Origin: CAWBYL01 sp963793025
Lineage (GTDB): Bacteria; Actinomycetota; Acidimicrobiia; Acidimicrobiales; Acidimicrobilacustridaceae
Assembly (NCBI GenBank): GCA_963793025.1
Contig: CAWBYL010000006.1
Coordinates: 1,426,001-1,490,000, forward strand
Reading direction: 5' to 3'
Length of the DNA stretch: 64,000 bases
In this document: positions 17,308-25,758 of the stretch, one piece after another
Position numbering within the stretch: the stretch's first letter is position 1
How the letters are laid out: every line of letters begins with the position of its first letter
Position numbers and translations under genes: made by a program
The notes under the pieces: model-generated
The model's database searches: none
Told to the model about the DNA's origin: nothing
The model's input: only the letters and a program-made list of their open reading frames with translations

Positions 17308-18450
17308 TCAGGAGAACCGTCCCACCACCAGCACCGCTGCTCCGGCCAGCAGGGCCGGGCCGCCGACCATCACGCCGATGGTCAGGGCGTCCACCCACCT
17401 CACCGTCAGTCCGTGGCGACGAGCGGTGCGCAGCCACAAGAGGTTGGCCAGGGAACCGATCGGTGTGAGCACGGCACCGGCATTGACGCCGAGCAGGACC
17501 GGCATCAGCTGGTGCTGGTCATGGATCGGGGGGAGCAGAGCCAGCAGAGCCGGGAGGTTGTTGGCCACGTCGGCCAGCACGGTGCCGGTGAGCACGCCGA
17601 GCGCCGCCCCTCCCGCGCCGCTCCGGTCGACCATGCCGGCGAAGGCATCGGGGGCCACGAGAACCGCGACCAACGCGCCGAGAGCGGCCACCCCCGCGGA
17701 GGTGAGCAGCGGCACCGATCGCCAGGGAAACCGGCGCACGGCGACCATCAGCACACCGTCGGCCACGACCACGGCGACCCACGCCGGGAGTCCGACGACG
17801 GGGCCGAGAACGAAGGCGACGAGCAGGGCGCCGACGACGGGAGTGCCGACGACCAGGGCCCGCCGGTCCTCGGCCCGGGCGGAGGGGACGGCTTCGACCA
17901 CCATCGGCTTCGTTCTCGGCCCCGTCGCCCTCGGCCCGTCCGCCCGGGCGTCCGGCGGCGCCGCCCCGGTCGCCGGAGGGACCGCGATCGGCGCGTGGTG
18001 CCCTCTGGCCCACGCCCGGTGGGCGGCGAGACCCACGACGACCATGGCGACGCTCGCCGGGCCGAGACCTCGGACGAGATCGCCGGTCGTCAGTGACAGC
18101 TGCTCGCTCGCGACGAGGGTCGTGAGGTTCGAGACCGGCAGGACTGACGACGCCAGGTTGGCCAGCACCAGGGGAACGGCGGCGAGGAAAATGGGGTTCT
18201 CGCCTCGCCGTCGGGCGATGTGGATGTAGAGCGGGGTCAGCAGGACGATGGTCGTGTCGAGGTTGAGCACGGCGGTGGTGAGCGCGGCCAGCACCCACCA
18301 GGGCCACACCCCTCGGGCGTGGTGGGCGACCCGCCCGGCCAGTGCTTCGAAGAAGCCGAGCTCTCCGAGCAGATGCGCCAGGGGGACGGCGGCGAGGAGG
18401 AAGGCGAGAGCGGGGGCGAGGAGTGAGAGCTCGTCGGCCACGCGGTTCAC
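17308..18450 (-). CDS. ArsB/SLC13-like membrane transporter
   Basis: A 380-residue polytopic protein of the ion-transporter superfamily. LNLDTTIVLLTPL (about residues 63-75) and LANLASSVLPVSNLT (about 96-110) are the two re-entrant-type motifs of ArsB/NhaD/SLC13 carriers. An insertion of about 60 charged/Pro residues divides the two halves. No arsR, arsC or other arsenic gene is near, so arsenite specificity is not supported. GTG start, flanked by palindromes A and B. Confidence 0.8.
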   Translation of the reverse strand: MNRVADELSLLAPALAFLLAAVPLAHLLGELGFFEALAGRVAHHARGVWPWWVLAALTTAVLNLDTTIVLLTPLYIHIARRRGENPIFLAAVPLVLANLASSVLPVSNLTTLVASEQLSLTTGDLVRGLGPASVAMVVVGLAAHRAWARGHHAPIAVPPATGAAPPDARADGPRATGPRTKPMVVEAVPSARAEDRRALVVGTPVVGALLVAFVLGPVVGLPAWVAVVVADGVLMVAVRRFPWRSVPLLTSAGVAALGALVAVLVAPDAFAGMVDRSGAGGAALGVLTGTVLADVANNLPALLALLPPIHDQHQLMPVLLGVNAGAVLTPIGSLANLLWLRTARRHGLTVRWVDALTIGVMVGGPALLAGAAVLVVGRFS

Positions 18451-18499
18451 CCACGGTTCTTTTCCCTCGTACGAACGGCTCGGACCCTCTCACTCCCGC

Positions 18500-18547
18500 A
18501 AACGATGCGCATCTCGCGTGCTGGAGCACGCGGACTGCGCATCGTTT
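18500..18547. repeat. Dispersed palindrome, copy B
   Basis: Arms AAACGATGCGC and GCGCATCGTTT with an imperfect inner stem and loop CTGGAG. It lies between divergent starts, so it is not simply a terminator. Confidence 0.8.
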
Positions 18548-18581
18548 CGGTGAGGGCAGGGGTCGGTTCAGCTCGGAGTCG

Positions 18582-18587
18582 TAGGCT
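18582..18587 (+). promoter_or_regulatory. -10 box of the Sua5 gene (leaderless type)
   Basis: TAGGCT ends 6 nt before the GTG start. Confidence 0.5.
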
Positions 18588-18593
18588 CGGGGG

Positions 18594-19634
18594 GTGGCCG
18601 GCGACGAGGACTCGGGTTCGGCGGCGCCGGTCGAGGTCGTGAACGGACCCGAGGGGGTGCGCCGGGCGGTCGACGTGCTCGCCGATGGTGGTCTGGTCGC
18701 CTTCCCGACCGAGACCGTCTACGGGCTGGGTGCCGCCGCCGCCGACCCGGATGCTGTCGGCCGCATCTTCACGGCCAAGGGTCGGCCCGCCGGGCACCCG
18801 CTCATCGTCCACATCGGGCACCTCGACCTCCTGGACGTCTGGGCCGATCGGATCCCCACCGAGGCGGGTCTGCTGGCCGACGCCTTCTGGCCGGGACCGC
18901 TCACCATGTTGTTGTGGCGCAGCAATCGGGTGCCCGACGTCGTCACCGGCGGACGGGCCACCGTCGGGCTCCGGGTCCCGGACCACCCGCTGGCCCGGGA
19001 CCTCCTGACCGCCTTCGGCGACGGGATCGCCGCTCCGTCGGCCAACCGCTTCGGGAAGGTCAGCCCGACCACCGCCGCCGACGTGGTCGCCGACCTCGGG
19101 AACCGTGTCGACCTCGTCCTCGACGGTGGGCCGTGCCCCGTCGGCGTGGAGTCGACGATCGTCGACCTGACCGGCGACGAGCCCGTGGTCCTGCGCCCTG
19201 GTGGGGTCGGGCTCGAACGCCTCACCGACGTCCTCGGACGCGAGCCGCGCGTCGAGCTCGGTGCGGCCCCCGCGGGCGAAGCGCGGGCTCCGGGCCTGCT
19301 GGCGTCGCATTACGCGCCCCGGACCCGCATCGTCGTGGTGGCCGAGGCCGAGATCGCCGCCGCGGTGGCCGAGCGTCTGGCATCGGGGGAGGGTGCGGTG
19401 GGCGTGCTCGCTCCGACGGCGCTGCCCGCTCTGTCCTCCGAGGCCGTCGAGCTCGAACCCGCGGGACCCCCCGAGGAGTACGCCCGAGTCCTCTACTCCC
19501 GGCTTCGCCAGGCCGATCGTCTCGGCCTGGCCTGGCTGATCTGTGTCCCGCCCCCGGCGGTGGGGGTGGGAGCCGCGGTCAGGGACCGACTGGCCCGGGC
19601 CGCCTGGTCGGCTGGAGGACCGGTCAGCCCTTGA
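18594..19634 (+). CDS. L-threonylcarbamoyladenylate synthase (Sua5 type)
   Basis: The enzyme makes threonylcarbamoyl-AMP from Thr, bicarbonate and ATP for t6A37 tRNA modification. The YrdC domain fills about residues 15-205 (FPTETVYGLGA, KGRPAGHPLIVHI, APSANRFGKVSPT, STIVDL). A linker and a C-terminal Sua5 domain follow (LLASHYAPRT to the end), giving 346 residues, the long Sua5 rather than the short TsaC form. Its stop overlaps by 11 bp that of the convergent sulfite-oxidase-family gene. Confidence 0.93.
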   Translation: MAGDEDSGSAAPVEVVNGPEGVRRAVDVLADGGLVAFPTETVYGLGAAAADPDAVGRIFTAKGRPAGHPLIVHIGHLDLLDVWADRIPTEAGLLADAFWPGPLTMLLWRSNRVPDVVTGGRATVGLRVPDHPLARDLLTAFGDGIAAPSANRFGKVSPTTAADVVADLGNRVDLVLDGGPCPVGVESTIVDLTGDEPVVLRPGGVGLERLTDVLGREPRVELGAAPAGEARAPGLLASHYAPRTRIVVVAEAEIAAAVAERLASGEGAVGVLAPTALPALSSEAVELEPAGPPEEYARVLYSRLRQADRLGLAWLICVPPPAVGVGAAVRDRLARAAWSAGGPVSP

Positions 19635-21228
19635 CGGCGATCCTTCGGGTGTGGAATCCGGTGGCCCCGTCGGGGTCGGGGGGCGCCACTTCGGAGGTCT
19701 GCACCTCGCCGGTTCCGTCGGTGGCCCGCACCTTGACGGTGTGGGTTCCCTTGCTGGCGTCCCAGTCGTAGATCCACTGGCGCCAGGTGGCATCGCCGAG
19801 CTCGGGCCCGAGGCGCGCCTCGTTCCAGTCGCCGTCGTCGACCTGGATCTCGACCTTGGAGATCCCCCGTCCGGGGGCCCACGCCACGCCGGCCAGCGCA
19901 ACGGTGCCGACCGGGACGCTCGTGCCGGTCCGGGGCACGTCGATGCGGGACTGGGTCTTGATCGGGCCCTCCTTGGCCCACCCGAGCTTGATCCAGTAGG
20001 CGTCGAAGTCGTCCCACGACCGAAGCTCGATCGAGCTCAGCCACTTGGTGGCCGAGACGTAGCCGTACAGCCCTTCCACGACGAGACGGGCCGGGAAGCC
20101 GTGGTTGGTGGGCAGAGGTTCACCGTTCATGCCCACCGCGACCAGGGCCGTGCGCCCGTCGAGGGCGGTGCCGGTGGGGAACCCGACGGTGAACCCGTCG
20201 AGGGATCGTCCGACGATCTGATCGCCACCGTCCTGCACACCGGCGCGCTCGAGGAGGCTGGCCAGCGGCACTCCCTGCCACACCGCGTTCCCGACGAGGT
20301 CGCCGCCCACGCCGTTGGAGACGCAGGCCATGGTGATCGGAGCCTCGATCTGGGGGAGGGCGAGGAGCTCGTCGTAGGTCAGCTCGAAGGGCGAGTCGAC
20401 CATTCCGTCGATCGACATCTTCCAGCTGGCCGGGTCGGGCTTGGGGATCGTGAGGGCGGTGTCGATGCGGTAGAAGTCCTTGTTGGGCGTGATGTAGGGG
20501 CTGAGGCCCTCCACCTGCCCGTCGAGGCCGGCGGTCGCCGCCGCCGCGCCGCCCGTGAGCGTGGTGGCCGGCGGGGGCAGCACGATGGCGGCGCGCTTCT
20601 CCTCGATTCGGGTCCGGTCGGCCAGGCTGCGACCGGCCACCGCGGCCACCACACCGGCGGCACCGGCGACGCCGGTCCAGGTCAGGAAGGTCCGTCGGTC
20701 GCCGCTGGCCCGGTTCGGTCGGGGGATCGGGGTGGCGGCTCTCGGAGGCGGGGCGGCTTCGGACGGCAGCCGCTCGAGGAGGAACCAGAGGGTGGCCGAG
20801 CCCGCGACGGCGGCGGCGATCCCGGCCAGGACCGCGGCCGGCTCCGACGCGAGGGGATCGCGGATCCCGGTGATCACGCCGAGGGTGGCGACGGCCCCGA
20901 AGGCCACCGGACCGACCCACGGCCGCCGACTGGCAGCGGAACCGACGACCGCGCCGAGGGCGAGGCAGATCACGACGATGCTGGTGACGAGAACGGCCTT
21001 GTCGCTGGTGCCGAGCCAGTCGATGGCGGTGCGCACCACCGAACCCGGCGTGCGGTCGATCACCTCGCCCCCCACCGAACCCACGAGGGACTGGCCGGCC
21101 GAACCGGTGCCGGCCACGAGCTCGCCCACGCCGAGAGCGACGGCGGCCGAGGCCACGCCGGCCAGACGGGCGAGGTTGCGGCTCGAGGTTCGGGTGGGTT
21201 CGGCGACGGAGACGGCCATGGAGTCCAT
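19624..21228 (-). CDS. Membrane-anchored sulfite oxidase-family molybdopterin oxidoreductase
   Basis: A 534-residue protein. Residues 1-150 carry about four membrane segments; a further hydrophobic stretch after RRTFLTW (about 180) may be a Tat-like element, since a near-RR motif precedes it. The catalytic domain follows: YRIDTAL, ITMACVSNGVGG with the molybdenum-ligand Cys (about residue 300), NHGFPARLVV and a C-terminal dimer/Ig-like domain (about 420-534). It resembles SorA/YedY-type enzymes with the active site outside the membrane. The substrate is not readable. It needs molybdenum cofactor, which is relevant to the broken moeA and moaA. Confidence 0.88.
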   Translation of the reverse strand: MDSMAVSVAEPTRTSSRNLARLAGVASAAVALGVGELVAGTGSAGQSLVGSVGGEVIDRTPGSVVRTAIDWLGTSDKAVLVTSIVVICLALGAVVGSAASRRPWVGPVAFGAVATLGVITGIRDPLASEPAAVLAGIAAAVAGSATLWFLLERLPSEAAPPPRAATPIPRPNRASGDRRTFLTWTGVAGAAGVVAAVAGRSLADRTRIEEKRAAIVLPPPATTLTGGAAAATAGLDGQVEGLSPYITPNKDFYRIDTALTIPKPDPASWKMSIDGMVDSPFELTYDELLALPQIEAPITMACVSNGVGGDLVGNAVWQGVPLASLLERAGVQDGGDQIVGRSLDGFTVGFPTGTALDGRTALVAVGMNGEPLPTNHGFPARLVVEGLYGYVSATKWLSSIELRSWDDFDAYWIKLGWAKEGPIKTQSRIDVPRTGTSVPVGTVALAGVAWAPGRGISKVEIQVDDGDWNEARLGPELGDATWRQWIYDWDASKGTHTVKVRATDGTGEVQTSEVAPPDPDGATGFHTRRIAVKG

Positions 21229-21300
21229 GCAACACTGCCGCAGGCCGAGCCACGCTTCACGGCACCCGTTGTTTCGCAGGAATTCGCGTTCCCAGACCTC

Positions 21301-21328
21301 CCAGCCTACCGACTGGTCGGTAGGCTGG
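21301..21328. promoter_or_regulatory. Perfect operator-like palindrome upstream of the desaturase gene
   Basis: Two 13-nt arms, CCAGCCTACCGAC and GTCGGTAGGCTGG, are separated by TG. The core CTACCGAC/GTCGGTAG has the form of a TetR-family operator. The right arm contains TAGGCT (21321-21326), a -10 box 18 nt before the desaturase start; the left arm holds the same box on the other strand. A bound repressor would block both. Confidence 0.7.
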
Positions 21329-21344
21329 GGTCGGAGCCGCTCTC

Positions 21345-22571
21345 GTGGTTTCGGTGAAATCCCAGCCCCCCCACCTCAGCGAGGACGATCCCTTCGTGGC
21401 CCAACCTCCCGTCCCTGTGCGTGCGGTCGACGACCCGGCCGAGCACCTCCCTCTCCCGATGGTTCGTTCCTCCTACGACCGCGGTCCCGACGAGAAGGTC
21501 AATTGGAAGGCCTCCATCCCCTTCCTGTTGATCCACGTCCTGGCACTGGCCGGACTGTTCGTCTTCGGCATCACCGGCAAGGCCCTGCTGGTGTTCGCGG
21601 TGCTCTTCCTGGGTCGCCTGTGGTTCATCACCGCCGGCTACCACCGCTACTTCGCCCACCGGAGCTACCGCACGAGCCGGGCGTTCCAGCTGGTGTTGGC
21701 CGTGGGTGGCGCCACCGCTGCCCAGAAGGGTCCGCTGTGGTGGGCCGGGCATCACCGCAACCACCACCGCTACTCCGACACCGAGGCCGACATCCACTCA
21801 CCTCTGCGCGGGTTCCTGTGGAGCCACGTCGGCTGGATCCTGTGCGACAAGTACGACGAGATCCCCGTCGACCGGATCCGCGACTTCCACAAGTACCCGG
21901 AGCTGCGGTTCGTGGACAAGTGGAACGGGCTGTTCCCCTGGATGGCCGCCATCGCCGCCACGCTGTACGCCGGGTGGGCGGGCCTGTTCGTCGGCTTCTT
22001 CCTCAGCACGGTTCTGCTGTGGCACGACACGTTCCTGGTGAACTCGCTGGCCCACGTCATGGGCCGGCGCCGCTACGTCACCGACGACACCAGCCGCAAC
22101 TCGATGCTCGTCGGCATCGCCACCATGGGCGAGGGCTGGCACAACAACCACCACTACTACCAGTCGTCGGCCCGCAACGGTTTCTTCTGGTGGGAGATCG
22201 ACGTGACCTACTACGTCCTCAAGGGCTTGAGCTTCATCGGTGTGGTGCGCGACCTCAAGGTGCCGTCGGCCGAGATGTTGGCCGCCAACCGCGTCGGGGA
22301 CGGCAACTTCGACGTGGGCACGTTCAAGGCCCACTGGGCCAAGGCCCAGGCATCGGTCGCCCACAGCCACGCCAACCTGCAGGCCAAGGTGGTGGACACG
22401 CGGGCCCACGCCACCGAGACGCTCCAGGAGCGCCGCGATGCCCTCGGAGCGGCGGTCGAGGCGGGCAAGAGCTCGGTGGACGAGCTGCTCCATGCCTCCA
22501 TGGCTGCGGCCGAGGAGCTGGCCCGGTCCACCCGCCTCACCGCGCGAGATCTCCGACCGGCCGAGGGCTGA
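21345..22571 (+). CDS. Acyl-CoA desaturase (fatty acid desaturase, delta-9 type)
   Basis: A 408-residue di-iron membrane desaturase. The three His boxes are HRYFAHRS (about residue 102), HHRNHHR (about 137) and GEGWHNNHH (about 266), the stearoyl-CoA desaturase pattern. Four membrane segments lie between them. After about residue 320 there is an Ala-rich, helical C-terminal extension (about 85 residues) of unknown role. It introduces double bonds into acyl chains for membrane fluidity. The GTG at 21345 or at 21354 could be the start. The operator-like palindrome just upstream suggests repression by a fatty-acid-sensing regulator. Confidence 0.9.
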   Translation: MVSVKSQPPHLSEDDPFVAQPPVPVRAVDDPAEHLPLPMVRSSYDRGPDEKVNWKASIPFLLIHVLALAGLFVFGITGKALLVFAVLFLGRLWFITAGYHRYFAHRSYRTSRAFQLVLAVGGATAAQKGPLWWAGHHRNHHRYSDTEADIHSPLRGFLWSHVGWILCDKYDEIPVDRIRDFHKYPELRFVDKWNGLFPWMAAIAATLYAGWAGLFVGFFLSTVLLWHDTFLVNSLAHVMGRRRYVTDDTSRNSMLVGIATMGEGWHNNHHYYQSSARNGFFWWEIDVTYYVLKGLSFIGVVRDLKVPSAEMLAANRVGDGNFDVGTFKAHWAKAQASVAHSHANLQAKVVDTRAHATETLQERRDALGAAVEAGKSSVDELLHASMAAAEELARSTRLTARDLRPAEG

Positions 22572-22600
22572 GCGGGCGTCTCCCGGCTCCCGGCGATGGG

Positions 22601-22606
22601 TACGTT
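22601..22606 (+). promoter_or_regulatory. -10 box of the 22614 gene (leaderless type)
   Basis: TACGTT ends 7 nt before ATG 22614. This supports that ATG over ATG 22596. Confidence 0.45.
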
Positions 22607-22613
22607 GCCTGAC

Positions 22614-23267
22614 ATGTCCCCACGCCGCGAGCCCGGCACGCGACCCGAGGTCGGGTCGACGGGCGCGGCCCGCACCACCGAGCGGGCGGTTCGCGCCGCC
22701 GCGCTGACCCGCCGCCGCGTCGACGACGCGCTGGTCGTGCTGAGCCGGCTGGTCCCCCTGGCCCGGCGCATCTCCCGTGCCGTGCTGGCCTACGCCGTCC
22801 TCGTTGGCATCGCCGCCGTCGCCATCGTGGTCACCGCGGTGTGGACCTCCTGGCCCTTGTCCGCCACCGACGGGGTGGTGGTGCTGGTCCTCGCCGCCGT
22901 TCTCGGTGCCCCCGCAGTCGTGCTCTTCCTGTTCCAGCGGGCGCTCGACGAGGTCGTACGCATCCCGTCCCAGCTCGGAGCCATGCCCGACGTGGCCCGC
23001 ACCCACGGGACCGAGCTGGCCGCCTTGCTGCGTGATGCTCAGGCTCGTCGGGGTCGGGTTCGCCTGGTGGCCCTGCCCGGGGACCTGTGGCGCGCCGGGC
23101 GTCTGCTCCTCGCCGCCCACGACGACCTTCCCGGCTACGGGGCGGTCCTCGCCCTCATGAGCGTGCCGTTCCTGCTGGTCGCCCTGCTCGCCGCGGTGGT
23201 GGGCGCGTTCGAGCTGATGCTGGCGCCCGTCGTCGTGCTCGTGGCAGTGGCCTCGACGCTGATCTGA
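22614..23267 (+). CDS. Hypothetical membrane protein
   Basis: A 217-residue protein with an Arg-rich N-terminus and three or four hydrophobic segments (about residues 55-80, 83-108, 175-217), joined by a basic amphipathic middle. No recognised family. It follows the desaturase gene by 42 bp but has its own promoter-like box. Confidence 0.7.
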   Translation: MSPRREPGTRPEVGSTGAARTTERAVRAAALTRRRVDDALVVLSRLVPLARRISRAVLAYAVLVGIAAVAIVVTAVWTSWPLSATDGVVVLVLAAVLGAPAVVLFLFQRALDEVVRIPSQLGAMPDVARTHGTELAALLRDAQARRGRVRLVALPGDLWRAGRLLLAAHDDLPGYGAVLALMSVPFLLVALLAAVVGAFELMLAPVVVLVAVASTLI

Positions 23268-23285
23268 CCCGCCGACGGCCGGTGG

Positions 23286-24269
23286 TCAGACGGGAGCGCC
23301 CTGGGCCCGGAGCTTCTCGGGCCGGTGCTGGGCGTTGAGCAGGCGGACCGTCCCCGACTTGGAGCGCATCACCAGCGACTGGGTCGTGATGTGCTGGGCG
23401 CCGAAGTGCACGCCTTTGAGGAGCTCGCCGTCGGTGATCCCGGTGGCGGCGAAGAAGCAGTTGTCGCCCGCGACCAGGTCGTCGGTGGCCAGCACCTTGT
23501 CGAGGTCGTAGCCCGCGGCCAGAGCAGCCGCCCGCTCCTCGTCGTTGCGGGGCCACAGGCGTCCCTGGAGCTCGCCCCCCATCGACTTGAGAGCGGCGGC
23601 GGCGATCACCCCTTCAGGGGTGCCGCCGATGCCGAACAGGATGTCGGCTCCCGAGTCGGGCCAGGCGGTCGAGATGGCTCCGGCCACGTCGCCGTCGGGG
23701 ATCAGGCGGATGCGGGCCCCGGCTTGGCGGACCTCACCGATGAGATCGTCGTGGCGGTCCCGTTCGAGGATCACGGCGGTGACGTCGGTGACGTCGATGC
23801 CCCTGACCTTGGCGACGGCCTTCAGGTTCTCGGTGGGGGTGGCGCTGATGTGCACCACGCCGACCAGGTCGGGCCCGACGGCGATCTTCTCCATGTACAC
23901 GCACGGGCCCGGGTCGAACATCGTGCCCTTCTCGGAGAGGGCGATCACCGCGAGGGCGTTGCCCCGGCCCTTCGACGTGAGGGTGGTGCCGTCGACGGGG
24001 TCGACGGCGATGTCGACCTCCGGAGGGCTGCCGTCGCCGATGCGCTCGCCGTTGTAGAGCATGGGCGCCTCGTCCTTCTCGCCCTCGCCGATGATGACCG
24101 TCCCGTCCATGGGCACGGTTCCGAGGGCCAGACGCATGGCGTCGACCGCTGCCCCGTCGGCCCCTTCCTTGTCCCCCCGGCCCATCCACCGGCTCGCGGC
24201 CATGGCCGCAGCTTCGGTGACGCGTACGAGATCGAGGGCGAGGTTGCGATCGAGACGAGAGTCAGGCAT
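23286..24269 (-). CDS. glpX: Fructose-1,6-bisphosphatase class II
   Basis: A 327-residue GlpX-type phosphatase of gluconeogenesis. GEGEKDEAPMLY (about residues 62-73), DPVDGTTLTSKG and GIGGTPEGVI are the family's metal- and substrate-binding motifs. Class II is the main FBPase in many actinobacteria. On the reverse strand TAACGT (24276-24281) ends 6 nt before the ATG, so it looks leaderless. It converges on the membrane-protein gene. Confidence 0.95.
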   Translation of the reverse strand: MPDSRLDRNLALDLVRVTEAAAMAASRWMGRGDKEGADGAAVDAMRLALGTVPMDGTVIIGEGEKDEAPMLYNGERIGDGSPPEVDIAVDPVDGTTLTSKGRGNALAVIALSEKGTMFDPGPCVYMEKIAVGPDLVGVVHISATPTENLKAVAKVRGIDVTDVTAVILERDRHDDLIGEVRQAGARIRLIPDGDVAGAISTAWPDSGADILFGIGGTPEGVIAAAALKSMGGELQGRLWPRNDEERAAALAAGYDLDKVLATDDLVAGDNCFFAATGITDGELLKGVHFGAQHITTQSLVMRSKSGTVRLLNAQHRPEKLRAQGAPV

Positions 24270-24275
24270 CCCCGG

Positions 24276-24281
24276 ACGTTA
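24276..24281 (-). promoter_or_regulatory. -10 box of glpX (leaderless type)
   Basis: TAACGT on the reverse strand, 6 nt from the ATG. Confidence 0.5.
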
Positions 24282-24389
24282 GTAGGGCCGGACCGCTTCC
24301 TTCGTCCCGCCGCCGTGGCCCCGATCCCGTCGTGGGGGCCCATTCGTCGTGCTCCCGGTCTCGATCCGTGGTCGATCGCCGGCCGGCGA

Positions 24390-24395
24390 TACCCT
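24390..24395 (+). promoter_or_regulatory. -10 box of the 24402 gene (leaderless type)
   Basis: TACCCT ends 6 nt before GTG 24402, which helps fix that start. Confidence 0.5.
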
Positions 24396-24401
24396 CAGCC
24401 C

Positions 24402-25151
24402 GTGGTGGTGCTGGCCGAGTTGGAGATCTTCTGCTCCCGCCCTCACGCGCCCACGCGCCGAGTCGCTCTGGGTGACGCCGAGCTGCCGGTCGAGCCACCT
24501 CCCGGGTTCGGCGGAATCCTGTTGGGCGGGATCGTGGCCGCCCACGTGGGGGGCATCGATCCCGACCTGATCCCGGACCTGCGTCGGTTGACCCGAGAGC
24601 TCGAGGATGGCCGCCGGGTCCCTCAGCCTCGCCTTCGGTTTCGGCTCCAGGTCGACACCATCGGTCTCAACTCGGTCCGCCACCGCCTCATCGGTCACGG
24701 CGAGCGGATGTCGTTCGACTTCTCGTCCCAGGGTGCGCCGGCCCAGCAGGTCCTCGGGGCCGTGTACGCGGCCGGGCGCCTCGAGCCCGGCGTGCGGGCG
24801 CCGGTGATGGCCACCGTCCGGCGGGCCATCGGCTGGTCCGGTCCCATCGGCTCCGACCTGATCGCCAGCCTCAGCGGCATGCGAGCCGGAGCGTCGCTGG
24901 GGCGCAGCGCCCTCGAGAACCCCACGGCGTGGGCCCTCGACCTGTTGGGGTTCACCGGAGTCGGCGCCGCCGCGGTCGCCGGCGCCAACGGGTCCGTGCG
25001 CCCGGGCTCCACCCCGCCGGCCAAGGAGGTCATCCGTCGGTACCGGGAGATGCTCCGAGCTGCCCATCCCGATCACGGAGCCACCACCGACGGCGCCGCC
25101 AATCGCATCGCCGACCTGGCCGAGGCACGACGAATCCTCACCGGACGATGA
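24402..25151 (+). CDS. Hypothetical protein with C-terminal J-domain-like segment
   Basis: A 249-residue protein. Its last 40 or so residues (VIRRYREMLRAAHPDHG onward) look like helices II-III of a DnaJ J-domain with the HPD motif, ending in a LAEARRIL helix. The first about 200 residues match nothing I can name: a basic N-terminal part, then an Ala/Gly-rich region. A role as a co-chaperone is inference from HPD alone. The frame is open far upstream, but GTG 24402 has a -10 box in front and the ORF before it opposes glpX. The stop overlaps the next start (ATGA). Confidence 0.7.
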   Translation: MVVLAELEIFCSRPHAPTRRVALGDAELPVEPPPGFGGILLGGIVAAHVGGIDPDLIPDLRRLTRELEDGRRVPQPRLRFRLQVDTIGLNSVRHRLIGHGERMSFDFSSQGAPAQQVLGAVYAAGRLEPGVRAPVMATVRRAIGWSGPIGSDLIASLSGMRAGASLGRSALENPTAWALDLLGFTGVGAAAVAGANGSVRPGSTPPAKEVIRRYREMLRAAHPDHGATTDGAANRIADLAEARRILTGR

Positions 25152-25711
25152 GCGCGGCCGGAGCCCTCCTCCTGGCGCCGGGGGCCGGCGCCGACCGCGA
25201 TCACCACACGCTCGTGGCCGTCGAGGAGGCAGTGGCCCCCCTGCCGGTCGCCCGCATGGACTTCCCCTACCGCAAGGCGGGCAAGAAGGCTCCTGATCGT
25301 GCTCCCGTCGCCGTGGCGGCGGTGGTCGAGGAGGCCGAGGCCCTCGTCGGGACGGCCGGTGTCGAGGCGGGAGGCCTGGTGCTCGGAGGCCGCTCGTTCG
25401 GGGGCCGCATGTGCTCCATGGCCGTGGCCGATGGCCTGCCGGCGGCCGGACTCGTCCTTCTCAGCTATCCGCTCCATCCGCCGGGCAAGCCCGAGAAGCT
25501 CCGCGTCGAGCACTTCCCGGCCCTCACGGTGCCCTGCCTGTTCATCTCGGGCGAGAAGGACCCCTTCGGTTCACCCGCCGAGCTGGAGCACCACGCCGCG
25601 TCGATCGGCGGGCCGGTCAGCTTCGTGTGGTTGCCCGGCGGGCACGACCCCCGAAACGCCGACGGCGCCATCGCCGAAGCGGTGTCGGCCTGGATCGCCG
25701 AGCTGCGCTGA
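25148..25711 (+). CDS. Alpha/beta hydrolase (dienelactone hydrolase/KAT8-like)
   Basis: A 187-residue small alpha/beta hydrolase. APGAGADRDHH (about residues 10-20) is the oxyanion-side motif, GGRSFGGRMCS holds the nucleophile Ser (about 83), SGEKDPF the acid and LPGGHDP the His. This short form matches the Tex30/KANSL3-like hydrolase family, of unknown substrate. It overlaps the J-domain-like gene by 4 bp, so the two are probably co-translated. Confidence 0.85.
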   Translation: MSAAGALLLAPGAGADRDHHTLVAVEEAVAPLPVARMDFPYRKAGKKAPDRAPVAVAAVVEEAEALVGTAGVEAGGLVLGGRSFGGRMCSMAVADGLPAAGLVLLSYPLHPPGKPEKLRVEHFPALTVPCLFISGEKDPFGSPAELEHHAASIGGPVSFVWLPGGHDPRNADGAIAEAVSAWIAELR

Positions 25712-25734
25712 CCCTGGCGCCATGGCCGTCGTCG

Positions 25735-25750
25735 CCGACGGGCCCGTCGG
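25735..25750. terminator. 16-bp palindrome between convergent stops
   Basis: CCGACGGG directly followed by CCCGTCGG, between the hydrolase and L,D-transpeptidase stops. Candidate bidirectional terminator. Confidence 0.35.
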
Positions 25751-25758
25751 GGCCCTGC

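Noticed and set aside
17308..18450. Arsenic resistance locus
   Set aside because: The transporter is ArsB-like, but no arsR, arsC or metallochaperone genes are near; specificity is unsupported.
23325..25151. 608-residue ORF through glpX into the J-domain-like gene
   Set aside because: The first 359 residues are antisense to glpX; the real gene starts at GTG 24402, just after a -10 box.
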